From Oribacterium sp. (lineage in GTDB: Bacteria > Bacillota_A > Clostridia > Lachnospirales > Lachnospiraceae), in assembly GCA_017940955.1 (NCBI GenBank), contig JAGAXP010000030.1, positions 1 through 18,737 on the forward strand: 18,737 bases of DNA. The letters run 5' to 3'. Positions 7,699 to 15,047 of the stretch are shown piece by piece (position 1 is the stretch's first letter; every line of letters begins with the position of its first letter). The translations under genes were made by a program, and so were the position numbers. Below the pieces are notes generated by a model. That model was given only the letters and a program-made list of their open reading frames with translations. It was not told the origin of the DNA and did not search any database.

Positions 7699-8017
7699 CT
7701 CCTGTTACATCCTTAGGCGGTTCTGTCTCAGCTACCTTGTTGTTTTCTTTTTCGGCAAATCTCAGGAAATAAACATATATTTCCACAACTGCGCTGAAAA
7801 GCTCCGGGGGAATCTCGGCTCCAAGCTTTAATTGTGTAAGGAGTGACGCAAGAGAATCATCCTCATATACAGGCACTCCTGCCTTCATGGCCGTTTCCGT
7901 GATCTTTTCTGCTGTATATCCCATTCCCGAAGCAACTATCACCGGTGCTCCGTTTTTATCGGGATCATATTTTAAGGCTGCTGCCCTTTTCTTTCTGATA
8001 GGTTCAGACGGCGACAT
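7676..8017 (-). CDS. FlhB C-terminal-domain homologue (FlhX / YlqH type)
   Basis: A 113-residue protein equal to the cytoplasmic C-terminal domain of FlhB, the export-gate component that switches substrate class. Residues 12-80 follow FlhB closely: AAALKYDPDKNGAPVIVASG, then KITETAMKAGVPVYED, SLASLLTQLKLGAEIPPELFSAVVEI. It lacks the membrane part and begins after the autocleavage point, so the NPTH motif is absent. Stand-alone copies (FlhX in proteobacteria, YlqH in B. subtilis) can partly stand in for the cleaved FlhB fragment. The start at 8017 has AAAGGAATAA upstream and overlaps the FliK-like gene by 14 bases; the 3' end overlaps the next gene by 23. Pairing with a FliK-like protein supports a role in export specificity. 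Confidence 0.9.
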   Translation of the reverse strand: MSPSEPIRKKRAAALKYDPDKNGAPVIVASGMGYTAEKITETAMKAGVPVYEDDSLASLLTQLKLGAEIPPELFSAVVEIYVYFLRFAEKENNKVAETEPPKDVTGDEDIIQS

Positions 8018-9416
8018 TTATTCCTTTCTCCTTTTCCTTTATCTCAGGAAATACTTCGTCCACTCTGTGGCTTCTAGTGAGAACCCCCAGCTCCACGGTG
8101 CTTACCCTGAGACCGTTTCTTGTGATGATGTCCTGGATACTTCTTGAAATGTTTTCCTGTGGTTCCGTAAGTGTGGACGGAACAAATATCTGCATATTGA
8201 CATTTCCGTTATTCACCAGTGATATCAGCTCAAAATTACCGACATTCTGAATGCTGAATTTTATAAACAGCTTCTGTTTTTTTGCGGCATCAGGTTTTTC
8301 TCTCTCCGCATCCGGATCTATCCACATTTCCGACATGACATTCTTATCCTGATATCTGAAGGGAACCAGTAAATGAAGAAGCGGCATATAGACGCTCTCA
8401 TTCATCAAAAGATGGTTGAGCACTTTATAATACTTTTCTACACTTTCCGATCCCGCGCTTCCTTCTGTCCCCTTCTGTATGAGCTTCGTAAGCATCTCCG
8501 GAAAATTTTTGGCTTTCTCTGACTGTGGTCTCAGATTTTCCATAGCCTTCTCCAAAGCCTCCTCGGGATCTCCTTTAAAGAACATCCTGAAGTCACCGTT
8601 TTTTACCATCTTGGTAAACAGCTGCTGAAGCACGTTCTTGTCTCCGGCCTCGTACTTTACTGCATAAAGCGAGAACAGGACACTGGCAGTTCTGACAGCC
8701 CCATAGTTATGGGTTTTTGAGACATACTTTGAAAGGAACGGTATGATCTCTTTGTTAATGATCTCTGTATTTTTTTCTATATCTCCGGGAGCTGCGTTTT
8801 TGTCCAACTGTTCCATCAGTTTGGAAAAACTCTCTCTTGAAGAAGGAAGGAGCAGGCTCTCGATGTCTTTTCCGAGAGACTCCATTTGATTGAGCAGATG
8901 CTCACTCGACGCATAATTGTTATAGGTTTTTACAAAATCGAGAATCGTTTCTCTGAAGGAGGGTGAAATCTTCTCGTTCAAGATATCCCGTAATCCATCG
9001 AAAAGCTCTCCGGAAAATTTCACCTGCGCCTGTTGCTGGGATTCTATAAGGGTCATCAGTTCTTCAGGATCAGCTGTCTCCATCTCTGCGAAAAGCTGTG
9101 TCAGAACTTCCTGAATCTCGGTATCTCCCATGGTCTGCAATGCAACTCCGTCCGTAAAAAGAAGCTGTTCCATTTCCATGGTGAGCTGCATGCCTTCATA
9201 CATTCTTTGAATGAAATTCGTATAATTCGATTCAAAGTTTACATTGCTTCCCCCTACTTCGGGGCCTATTTGTCCTTCTATATCCCCCTGGGGAGAAGGA
9301 TTCACCCTGTCAGGTGACTGTATCTGAGGGCTGGGTGGCGTATGAGGATACACTCCCGGGGAACCGATACCCTGACTGTTCAAGGTAGGATTCTGAACCT
9401 GTAATATATTGGCCAT
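8004..9416 (-). CDS. FliK-like protein (partner of the FlhB homologue)
   Basis: A 470-residue protein with no signal peptide. The N-terminus (about residues 1-55) is rich in Pro, Gln, Ser and Gly, as in exported hook-length rulers. A long helical middle follows. The last 95 residues resemble the FliK C-terminal domain: alternating strands FIKFSIQNVGNFELISL and NVNMQIFVP, then a helix (ISRSIQDIITRNG), then LRVSTVELGVL. That domain contacts FlhB to end hook export. The gene lies immediately before, and overlaps, the FlhB-like gene, the same pairing as ylqG-ylqH of B. subtilis. The start MANILQVQ has AAGGAG at a good distance, and a sigma-28-like promoter lies 56 bases upstream. The main fliK is presumably elsewhere with the hook genes. 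The FliK assignment is by pattern only and moderately sure. Confidence 0.7.
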   Translation of the reverse strand: MANILQVQNPTLNSQGIGSPGVYPHTPPSPQIQSPDRVNPSPQGDIEGQIGPEVGGSNVNFESNYTNFIQRMYEGMQLTMEMEQLLFTDGVALQTMGDTEIQEVLTQLFAEMETADPEELMTLIESQQQAQVKFSGELFDGLRDILNEKISPSFRETILDFVKTYNNYASSEHLLNQMESLGKDIESLLLPSSRESFSKLMEQLDKNAAPGDIEKNTEIINKEIIPFLSKYVSKTHNYGAVRTASVLFSLYAVKYEAGDKNVLQQLFTKMVKNGDFRMFFKGDPEEALEKAMENLRPQSEKAKNFPEMLTKLIQKGTEGSAGSESVEKYYKVLNHLLMNESVYMPLLHLLVPFRYQDKNVMSEMWIDPDAEREKPDAAKKQKLFIKFSIQNVGNFELISLVNNGNVNMQIFVPSTLTEPQENISRSIQDIITRNGLRVSTVELGVLTRSHRVDEVFPEIKEKEKGINVAV

Positions 9417-9471
9417 ATTGTTTATCTCCTTAAAGCGATTACTATCGCGTAATGAGTTTCCTAATAATATT

Positions 9472-9499
9472 ATATCGACTTCTTGATTATGAACTATTA
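9472..9499 (-). promoter_or_regulatory. Sigma-28-like promoter of the FliK-like/FlhX operon
   Basis: On the minus strand, TAAT (9499-9496) and GTCGATAT (9479-9472), with a 16-base spacer (15 if AATA is taken as the -35). GTCGATAT differs from GCCGATAT by one base. It sits 56 bases upstream of the ATG at 9416. Confidence 0.55.
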
Positions 9500-9593
9500 G
9501 AAAAAAATGTAAAAATACACTTATATTTTTTAGAAAAATTGCCGTTTAACATGTGCAATTTAAAATTTTTATAGCATTATCCAATTCTTGATG

Positions 9594-9620
9594 TTATATT
9601 GTCTGAGCAAAGGACGATAA
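9594..9620 (+). promoter_or_regulatory. Upstream sigma-28-like promoter of flgM
   Basis: TTAT (9594-9597), a 15-base spacer and GACGATAA (9613-9620). The core CGATAA and spacing match the flagellar sigma consensus. It lies about 140 bases before the flgM start and 84 bases before the second candidate. Confidence 0.5.
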
Positions 9621-9677
9621 TATGTTTAAATAAAAACAAGAAGCACAATTTTTTAATGAAAAAATTTTAAATATAAG

Positions 9678-9704
9678 TTATTATTTTGAAACTACTGTCG
9701 ATAA
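9678..9704 (+). promoter_or_regulatory. Proximal sigma-28-like promoter of flgM
   Basis: TTAT (9678-9681), 15 bases, then GTCGATAA (9697-9704), one base from the consensus -10 GCCGATAA. It is 55 bases upstream of the flgM ATG and is the better of the two rightward sites. Confidence 0.65.
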
Positions 9705-9759
9705 TATAAGCAGAAGGAACTCATTGATTTAATTGTGCGTTTATGCAAGGAGGCAATTT

Positions 9760-10074
9760 ATGGACGTCAATTTACGTACAACTCTGTTTGGTAAGGTTGG
9801 ATATACCAATACAGACAAGAATGTAAACAAAAAAACAAAATCCTCTTCCGCATCATCCGCATCTTATGTGAGCAGTTTTGATAAGGCATCTTTCTCAACG
9901 AATTCTGTCAGCGATGACAGCTTCGCGTCGATGCTTGCATCCAAAACCGCCGCTTCTATGAAATCAGGCGTGAGCGCCAGCAGAGTTGCGGAGCTCAAGG
10001 CACAGGTTCAGTCCGGCACATATAATGTGGATTCAACAAGAATTGCGGAACGTATGCTTGGATACAGAGGATGA
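9760..10074 (+). CDS. flgM: Anti-sigma-28 factor FlgM
   Basis: A 104-residue anti-sigma factor that binds the flagellar sigma (FliA/SigD) until it is exported through the finished hook-basal body. The family signature is at the C-terminus, residues 74-100: SRVAELKAQVQSGTYNV followed by D-S-T-R-IAERML. The N-terminal half is Ser/Lys-rich and of low complexity, as expected for an unfolded exported protein. An upstream in-frame ATG at 9733 would add nine residues, but AGGAGG lies 7 bases before the ATG at 9760, so I use that one. flgN follows after 21 bases. Placing flgM first, behind two sigma-28-like promoters, gives negative feedback. Confidence 0.93.
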   Translation: MDVNLRTTLFGKVGYTNTDKNVNKKTKSSSASSASYVSSFDKASFSTNSVSDDSFASMLASKTAASMKSGVSASRVAELKAQVQSGTYNVDSTRIAERMLGYRG

Positions 10075-10095
10075 TATACCCTTTAAGGAGTTAGT

Positions 10096-10527
10096 ATGAC
10101 AGACTCTGCAGCATTTAACGATTTTACAAAGGCACTCACAGGACAGGTGTCCGTTGTAAAAAAACTCATCAGGCTGGAGCGGGAATTAACCGCGGCCGCC
10201 TCACATGATGACCCCAAAAAACTTGATGTCCTTGTAAAAGAAGCCCAACCGGATCTCTACAATTTTCGGAGTCTCGAAAAGAAACGTCTCCAGCTTGCCG
10301 AAAAGCTTGGCTGGAAGGGTCTTCGCTCCAGCCAGATACTGGCTCAGGTGTCCGAAGAGGAGAAATCGGTATTAAGCCCCTTATTTGAAGATCTGAAGGA
10401 AGCTCTTGAAATCCTTAAAGAGAGTCAGGTGTCTGCCGAAAGGATCATGCATATCAGATTAAATGATGTTAATGCTGCGATATCCAGTCACAGAGTACCA
10501 AAAGCATTTCAGGATACTTTAGCTTGA
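10096..10527 (+). CDS. flgN: Flagellar export chaperone FlgN
   Basis: A 143-residue, almost wholly helical cytoplasmic protein of the FlgN family. FlgN binds the C-termini of FlgK and FlgL and brings them to the export apparatus. Features seen are the early amphipathic helix FTKALTGQVSVVKKLIRLERELTAA (about residues 9-33), a charged middle with E-K-K-R-L-Q-L-AEKLGW, and a long C-terminal helical hairpin (about 85-130), typical of the family in length and pattern. The start has AAGGAG 6 bases upstream. It sits between flgM and flgK, the usual place for this gene in Gram-positives. A strong terminator follows directly, so flgK is transcribed from its own promoter. Confidence 0.88.
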   Translation: MTDSAAFNDFTKALTGQVSVVKKLIRLERELTAAASHDDPKKLDVLVKEAQPDLYNFRSLEKKRLQLAEKLGWKGLRSSQILAQVSEEEKSVLSPLFEDLKEALEILKESQVSAERIMHIRLNDVNAAISSHRVPKAFQDTLA

Positions 10528-10558
10528 TTTTACCCTTTAAAATCATAATTGAGTTGCA

Positions 10559-10595
10559 GGACAGCTGTATACTTTCGTGTGCGGCTGTCTTTTTA
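10559..10595 (+). terminator. Intrinsic terminator after flgM-flgN
   Basis: A 13-base-pair stem, 10560-10572 with 10577-10589 including several G-U pairs, a TTTC loop and then TTTTT. It separates flgM-flgN from flgK. Confidence 0.85.
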
Positions 10596-10700
10596 TGCGC
10601 ACATTTCCTTCTTTGCGTCTATTCAAACGACGAACCACTAAATCCATCCCCGGGTCCACCGCCCGAATGGTATCTTTATATTAATTTTACCCCTTTTATC

Positions 10701-10727
10701 TAATGTTTTCAGAAAAACCGACGATAT
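10701..10727 (+). promoter_or_regulatory. Sigma-28-like promoter of flgK
   Basis: TAATGTTT (10701-10708) matches the extended -35 TAAAGTTT at 7 of 8 bases. After a 15-base spacer counted from TAAT comes GACGATAT (10720-10727). This is the best -35 among the sites in the window. It lies 57 bases before the flgK ATG. The 10597-10690 stretch between terminator and promoter shows nothing I can name. Confidence 0.7.
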
Positions 10728-10784
10728 ATATAGAAGAAATAAGATGATTATGCGTCGGCATGCTTATAGACAGGAGGTAAATTT

Positions 10785-12716
10785 ATGGTTCGCCCAACAT
10801 TCGGAGGTTTCCAGACTGCTCTCACATCTCTGCAGTCGAACTCAAAAAAGCTTGATGTAACCTCACAGAACCTTGCCAATATGAACGTAGAAGGCTATAC
10901 CAGGCAGCAATTAAAGACCTCCAGCCTTAACTACAATAATCCCACATCCTATTACATGAACGAAAACGATGTTAATGTCGGCTTCGGTGTTTCCATGGAT
11001 GAGGTCATCCAGCTTCGCGACCAGTTCCTGGATATTCAGTACCGTGATCAGAATACAAAATATGCTTACAATGACACAACCGAATACTCCCTGAATACTT
11101 TGGGAAGCTTTATGGATGAGTCCAACATGGACGGAATCAGAGCTTCACTTGACGATGTTCAGAAGGCTCTCACTACCATGCAGGATACTTCCAAGGTTCA
11201 GGATCCTGTATATGAGGGACAGCTGCAGTCTACACTTAATGCTACCTGTGTACTCCTGAATTCGGCATCCGGCAAGATAAAAACCGCAGAAGATAATGAA
11301 TTCGAAAAGCTCTATGGTGAAGGAACCTCTGAAGGCGGTGCCGTTGAGAAAATCAACGACCTTCTCCGGGAAATAGGTGATCTCAATAAACAGATAAAAC
11401 ATAACCAGCTCATGGGAAGTAAAGCTCTCGAGCTTCTGGATGAAAGAAACCTGAAGATTGATGAACTCTCATCCTATATTCCCATAACTGTTGAAAGCTT
11501 TTCAGAAACATATAATGTATATGAGACAGTGACCTCTACTGATTCCAATGGTAATCCTATTCAGGCTACTGACGGAGAAGGTAATCCCTTAGTCGATGGC
11601 GATGGTAATCCTGTTTATCAAACGGAAACAAAAGTAACAGAACGTCAAAAAATCTACTTATACAACCAGACCGGAGAAATTGCCGGTAAATCTGACTGGC
11701 CATCGGATTTACGTATATCTCTTGATTACACCACAACCAATGCTGACGGTACTATAAATAATGAAAGTATAATACTTGTAAACGGTACTTATGATGATGC
11801 CGATGGTTTTAACTACGGTAAAGTCAAGCTGACAGGAGCAGATAATAACCCTCCTACCTATACCAAATGGAACAGCACAAACCCTGCTTCATCGGGAACC
11901 GGCCCTTTGGATGTACAGCTTGATTTTATTTCAGCAGCAACCAATAAAAAAGGAACCCAGATATCTGCCCAAAAGATAACTACTGCCAACAGTGCTTCAA
12001 CTCTCGGAAACGGCGAAGTCACTTTCTCAGGCGGTTCGGTTCAGGCAAGTCTTGATATGCTTGCAAAATCTGATCCTAACGGCACAGTCACCAGCGGTTT
12101 AAAGCAGGGAACCTATTATGGTTATGACTACTATATGGATCAGCTGGATAATCTGGCACAGACTCTGGCGGATGAGATGAATACCTATAATTACATGGGT
12201 AATACCTGGGACTATCCCGCTCAGACAGAAGCTGAGGCAAGAGCTGCGGCTGAAACTGCTATTAATGGCGGCACAAAGGATCACATTATGATCGTTAACA
12301 GAAGCTCTCAGTCTGCTAAGTTCGATGAGATCACTGCCGAAAATATTTCCCTCAGTAAGAAGTGGATAAACGGCGACACAACAATCGGTCTAAAGGGTGC
12401 CGACTCCAATCAGACTGTCCTCAATATGCTGAGATCCTTTACCCAGCCTCATTCGGAGCTCGGGGATAAGACCTATGCAAACTACATGAACACTCTGTCT
12501 ACAAGACTTGCCAACGATCAATCCAATAACAAGGATGCTCTCGATACCAACAAGATCGTTCTCGACAGCATCACAAGCTCCAAGGATCAGTTATCCGGTG
12601 TCAGCCTGGATGAAGAAGCGGCTAACATGATGATCTATGTTTCCTCATACAATGCTGCCGCAAAAATCATGAGTGCCTTTGACGAAACGTTACAGACCCT
12701 TCTCGGAATCGTCTGA
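10785..12716 (+). CDS. flgK: Flagellar hook-associated protein 1, FlgK
   Basis: A 643-residue hook-filament junction protein, exported via FlgN. The N-terminal signature is clear: FGGFQTALTSLQSN, then LDVTSQNLANMNVEGYTRQ (residues about 6-42). The C-terminal D0/D1 signature is SGVSLDEEAANMM followed by YVSSYNAAAKIMSAFDETL (about 604-638). It is about 100-140 residues longer than the E. coli and B. subtilis proteins. The extra length is in the middle (about 240-450), with an insert holding three GNP-containing short repeats at 253-276 and Thr/Asn-rich sequence, probably a surface-exposed D2/D3 domain. AGGAGG precedes the ATG. flgL follows after 22 bases in the same transcript. No Cys is seen in the exported protein body except one near residue 151. 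Confidence 0.96.
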   Translation: MVRPTFGGFQTALTSLQSNSKKLDVTSQNLANMNVEGYTRQQLKTSSLNYNNPTSYYMNENDVNVGFGVSMDEVIQLRDQFLDIQYRDQNTKYAYNDTTEYSLNTLGSFMDESNMDGIRASLDDVQKALTTMQDTSKVQDPVYEGQLQSTLNATCVLLNSASGKIKTAEDNEFEKLYGEGTSEGGAVEKINDLLREIGDLNKQIKHNQLMGSKALELLDERNLKIDELSSYIPITVESFSETYNVYETVTSTDSNGNPIQATDGEGNPLVDGDGNPVYQTETKVTERQKIYLYNQTGEIAGKSDWPSDLRISLDYTTTNADGTINNESIILVNGTYDDADGFNYGKVKLTGADNNPPTYTKWNSTNPASSGTGPLDVQLDFISAATNKKGTQISAQKITTANSASTLGNGEVTFSGGSVQASLDMLAKSDPNGTVTSGLKQGTYYGYDYYMDQLDNLAQTLADEMNTYNYMGNTWDYPAQTEAEARAAAETAINGGTKDHIMIVNRSSQSAKFDEITAENISLSKKWINGDTTIGLKGADSNQTVLNMLRSFTQPHSELGDKTYANYMNTLSTRLANDQSNNKDALDTNKIVLDSITSSKDQLSGVSLDEEAANMMIYVSSYNAAAKIMSAFDETLQTLLGIV

Positions 12717-12738
12717 TTTTTAGAAAGGAGATATTCCT

Positions 12739-13908
12739 ATGCGTGTCACAGCTTCAACCTTTTATAAAGACTACGCTAAATCTGTGCAGGATCTGAAATC
12801 CATATATAACAAGAGCATGCAGCAGGTTTCCAGCGGAAAAAAATATGAACATGCCTACGAGAATCCTCTTGACTACTACGCAGGAAAAAAGATTGATAAT
12901 CTCTATAATGATGTGGTCACAAAGGATACCATGATAAAGGATGTTATCAATCGTCTGGAACAGCAGGAAACCACCTCCAGGACCTTCTATTCTGAGATGA
13001 GTGACCTGAATATCAAATACGAGCAGATGGCATCCTCATCCTACCAGGGTCTGGAAAGTACGGTAGATACCATGCATACCTACATGCTTAACAAGCAGCA
13101 GACTATGACTCAGGATCTTAATGCCACTTATGAGAATTACTATGTTATGGGCGGAAATGACCAAACTACGATTCCCTTCACCATGTCTCAGGATGGTCTG
13201 ACACTTTCATACCATCATAAGTTTCCGGGTGATAGTAAAGCCACAGTTATGGAAATGAAATACGACCCGGAAACCAAGTCCTTCTCCTACAGTGGAACAG
13301 ATGCAAATGGTAATGCCATGTCAGAAGATCAGACTCTGGATAAGATTCTGACTGCCATGCGCGAACAGGGCAGAATGTCTTTGGGCTACGGCGATATCAA
13401 CACTGTAGAAACCCTTCCGGACACCTACTACGGTGGTCTCAACATGGTTACCGGACTAACTTCTGATAAGCTTCGAGCCATGAATGATTCCGATGCAAAA
13501 GAAGCTATTAAAAGCGCCATGAACACCTCAGCTTTCGGTTTAAATGCTCAGGCTGTAGATGCAACTAATAACTATTATGAGAGTTTTAACAAGACCGAAG
13601 CCGAGAAAGAAGCTGCCGTTCAAAGGCTGAACGAAGATCTCGAATACGTAATCGGCAATTGGGATCATGCCATGATCAGCGTCAGCAATACCTTCCGTCG
13701 TATCGGTGTAGCCACTCAGACTCTTGAAGAAGTGGATAACCAGCTGCAGACTGCAGAAGACACTTACATTAAGGAGTACAACGATCATATGGCTATAGAT
13801 ACCTACGATGCTATAGTCCAGATGTATCAGCATATGTACTCCTACAATGCTGCGATGCAGGTAGGTTCAAAGATAATGCAGAATTCTCTTTTTGATTTTG
13901 TACAGTAA
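12739..13908 (+). CDS. flgL: Flagellar hook-associated protein 3, FlgL
   Basis: A 389-residue flagellin-like junction protein linking FlgK to the filament. The N-terminus is MRVTASTFYKDYAKSVQDL followed by Q-Q-V-SSGKKYEHAYENP (the D1 helix equivalent to flagellin LSSGKRI). The C-terminus, VQMYQHMYSYNAAMQVGSK and ending in SLFDFVQ, is the typical D0 helix. It is longer than the B. subtilis protein (about 300 residues). The extra is in the middle (about 120-270), a beta-rich variable region. The start is preceded by AAAGGAGAT. It is the last structural gene of the flgK-flgL pair; 70 bases separate it from fliW, with no terminator between them. Confidence 0.93.
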   Translation: MRVTASTFYKDYAKSVQDLKSIYNKSMQQVSSGKKYEHAYENPLDYYAGKKIDNLYNDVVTKDTMIKDVINRLEQQETTSRTFYSEMSDLNIKYEQMASSSYQGLESTVDTMHTYMLNKQQTMTQDLNATYENYYVMGGNDQTTIPFTMSQDGLTLSYHHKFPGDSKATVMEMKYDPETKSFSYSGTDANGNAMSEDQTLDKILTAMREQGRMSLGYGDINTVETLPDTYYGGLNMVTGLTSDKLRAMNDSDAKEAIKSAMNTSAFGLNAQAVDATNNYYESFNKTEAEKEAAVQRLNEDLEYVIGNWDHAMISVSNTFRRIGVATQTLEEVDNQLQTAEDTYIKEYNDHMAIDTYDAIVQMYQHMYSYNAAMQVGSKIMQNSLFDFVQ

Positions 13909-13922
13909 GAACAATAATTCTA

Positions 13923-13950
13923 TTAAAGACATAGAAAAATCTAATATTAT
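13923..13950 (+). promoter_or_regulatory. Weak possible sigma-A-type promoter before fliW
   Basis: TTAAAG (13923-13928), a 16-base spacer and TATTAT (13945-13950) lie in the 70-base flgL-fliW gap. The match to TTGACA/TATAAT is modest and AT-rich sequence makes chance likely. If real, it would let fliW-csrA be made apart from flgKL. Confidence 0.25.
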
Positions 13951-13978
13951 AAGATATACTTAATGGAGGTTGTCATTC

Positions 13979-14455
13979 ATGTTGACATTAGAAACCAGAG
14001 ACTATGGAACAATTGAGTATGAGGAGTCAGATCTTATTCATTTCACAGACGGACTTTTTGGATTCACTGATTTAAAGGATTACATCCCTCTCGTGCTGGA
14101 TGAAAATGAGGACAGTACCATACTCCTGTTACAGTCCATAGAAAACACAGACATTGCTTTTGTAATTATCAATCCATTCACACTGGATCCGGATTACAAT
14201 CCGGTTTTAAGCCCGGAGGAATTGTCTTATCTTAATGTCAAATCAGAGAATGATCTTTCATATTATGTTATCTGTGTATTAAGAAACAATCACGTAGAAA
14301 ATACTGTTAATATGAAAGCTCCGATCGTTATAAATCCGGATAAACGTATAGGTATGCAGGTGATACTTAGTCAGTCGGAATATGGTTTCAGGCATAAATT
14401 AAGTTCCTTCACTACAGTTCAGGAAGGGTTGCAGGTAAAGTCTTCCGAAGAATAA
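13979..14455 (+). CDS. fliW: Flagellar assembly factor FliW
   Basis: A 158-residue protein that binds flagellin or CsrA. Free FliW inhibits CsrA allosterically; unexported flagellin titrates FliW and so frees CsrA to stop flagellin translation. Family features are HFTDGLFGFTDLKDY (about residues 21-35), LLLQSIENTDIAFVIINP (about 48-65), the DPDY turn, and the C-terminal KAPIVINPDKRIGMQVIL. The length is normal (about 145-160). An in-frame TTG three codons upstream (13970) overlaps the Shine-Dalgarno GGAGG, so the ATG at 13979, 9 bases after it, is the true start. csrA follows after 43 bases, the conserved fliW-csrA pair. Confidence 0.95.
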   Translation: MLTLETRDYGTIEYEESDLIHFTDGLFGFTDLKDYIPLVLDENEDSTILLLQSIENTDIAFVIINPFTLDPDYNPVLSPEELSYLNVKSENDLSYYVICVLRNNHVENTVNMKAPIVINPDKRIGMQVILSQSEYGFRHKLSSFTTVQEGLQVKSSEE

Positions 14456-14498
14456 CGATCGATCATACCGGTAAATAAATTACAGGACAGGTGATCAA

Positions 14499-14867
14499 AT
14501 GCTGATATTAAGACGTAAAAAAAATGAAAGTATACTTATAGGGGACAATATCAGGATAACTGTGGTGGAAAGTGCTTCTGATGGTGTAAGACTTGCCATC
14601 GATGCCCCCAAACAGATCTCCATTCTCCGCGAGGAGCTTTCCATAGCAGAACAGGAAAACAAAAGTGCATCCTCACCTCACCTTACCGCAATCACCGGAT
14701 TTCAGGATTCTCTTAAACATATTACATTTAAAAAGAATAAGCCTGCTGAAGCTGCTGACGATAAACCGGTTGAAACAAAAACCGGGGATGATACCAAAGC
14801 AGATAAACCTGCCGAAACAGAAACCGGGGATGATACCAAAGCAGCTGTTAAGCCGGAAACCAAATAA
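14499..14867 (+). CDS. csrA: Translational regulator CsrA with long C-terminal tail
   Basis: Residues 1-57 are a complete CsrA: MLILRRKKNESILIGD, VRLAIDAPKQISILREE. The RNA-contact residues L4, R6 and R44 of the E. coli protein are kept; R7 is Lys. The protein works as a dimer on GGA-containing RNA, here most likely the fliC leader. CsrA is normally 60-80 residues; this one has 122. After the helix, a segment (about 58-80) leads to a hydrophilic tail with two near-identical 14-residue repeats at 88-101 and 102-115 (DKPxETxTGDDTKA) and a third partial copy. The start has AGGTGAT at good distance. A terminator lies 46 bases after the stop. The core call is certain; the tail is unusual and its use unknown. 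Confidence 0.95.
   Translation: MLILRRKKNESILIGDNIRITVVESASDGVRLAIDAPKQISILREELSIAEQENKSASSPHLTAITGFQDSLKHITFKKNKPAEAADDKPVETKTGDDTKADKPAETETGDDTKAAVKPETK
14760..14843 (+). repeat. Two tandem 42-base repeats in the csrA tail
   Basis: Units 14760-14801 and 14802-14843 are in frame and identical at 38 of 42 bases by eye. They encode DKPVETKTGDDTKA and DKPAETETGDDTKA. The near identity at the DNA level suggests a recent duplication by slippage. Confidence 0.9.
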
Positions 14868-14881
14868 AATAGATTTTAAAA

Positions 14882-14902
14882 GCTTCCGCCTACAGGCGGA
14901 GC
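14882..14902. other. Small stem-loop just upstream of the csrA terminator
   Basis: TCCGCC (14885-14890) pairs with GGCGGA (14895-14900) around TACA, extended by GC/GC with one bulged base. No T-run follows, so alone it is not a terminator; it may protect the csrA mRNA end. Confidence 0.45.
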
Positions 14903-14912
14903 ATCATAAGGC

Positions 14913-14946
14913 AAAAACCCTTCGCCCGTATCGGCGAAGGGTTTTT
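14913..14946. terminator. Bidirectional intrinsic terminator between csrA and the convergent gene
   Basis: A perfect 14-base-pair stem (14913-14926 with 14933-14946) with a 6-base loop. The stem is closed by five A:T pairs, so each strand ends in a T-run. It can end csrA transcription rightward and that of the gene ending at 15048 leftward. Confidence 0.9.
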
Positions 14947-14964
14947 ATTCGAGACAAAACCGCC

Positions 14965-14985
14965 ATGCAGGTATCGTACCTGCAT
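14965..14985. other. Stem-loop in the convergent intergenic region
   Basis: ATGCAGGTA (14965-14973) and TACCTGCAT (14977-14985) pair perfectly around TCG. There is no adjacent T-run on either strand. It lies downstream of both genes and may be an extra 3'-end structure. Confidence 0.45.
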
Positions 14986-15014
14986 AAACCAACATATGAG
15001 TTAAATGTGGTATC

Positions 15015-15046
15015 AGGCAGGGGTTATCCTCCTGCCCGGTTTTTTA
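15015..15046 (+). terminator. Second rightward terminator
   Basis: GGCAGG (15016-15021) pairs with CCTGCC (15031-15036), followed by CGG and TTTTTT. It would catch rightward read-through before it runs antisense into the gene ending at 15048. Confidence 0.6.
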
Positions 15047-15047
15047 A

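Larger units (their letters stand above)
9417..9759. other. Divergent intergenic control region
   Basis: An AT-rich 343-base stretch between the FliK-like operon (leftward) and flgM (rightward). It holds three sigma-28-like promoters, one leftward and two rightward, given separately. I find no reading frame with a ribosome binding site, no RNA gene, no terminator and no clear repeat in it. Confidence 0.7.

Noticed and set aside
9439..9446. A further CGATAG box (minus strand) before the FliK-like gene
   Set aside because: The -10 core is imperfect and no TTAT/TAAT lies at 15 bases; the nearby GTCGATAT site is better.
10597..10690. Stretch between the flgN terminator and the flgK promoter as a small gene
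   Set aside because: No frame with a ribosome site and no stable fold that I can see.
14478..14498. CsrA autoregulatory site before csrA (ACAGGACAGGTG)
   Set aside because: It has GGA but no hairpin presentation and only a partial consensus, so it is not supported.
14882..14985. Cluster of stem-loops as a tRNA, riboswitch or small RNA gene
   Set aside because: There is no cloverleaf, no CCA-type end, no promoter and no coding gene downstream; terminator and 3'-end structures explain it.
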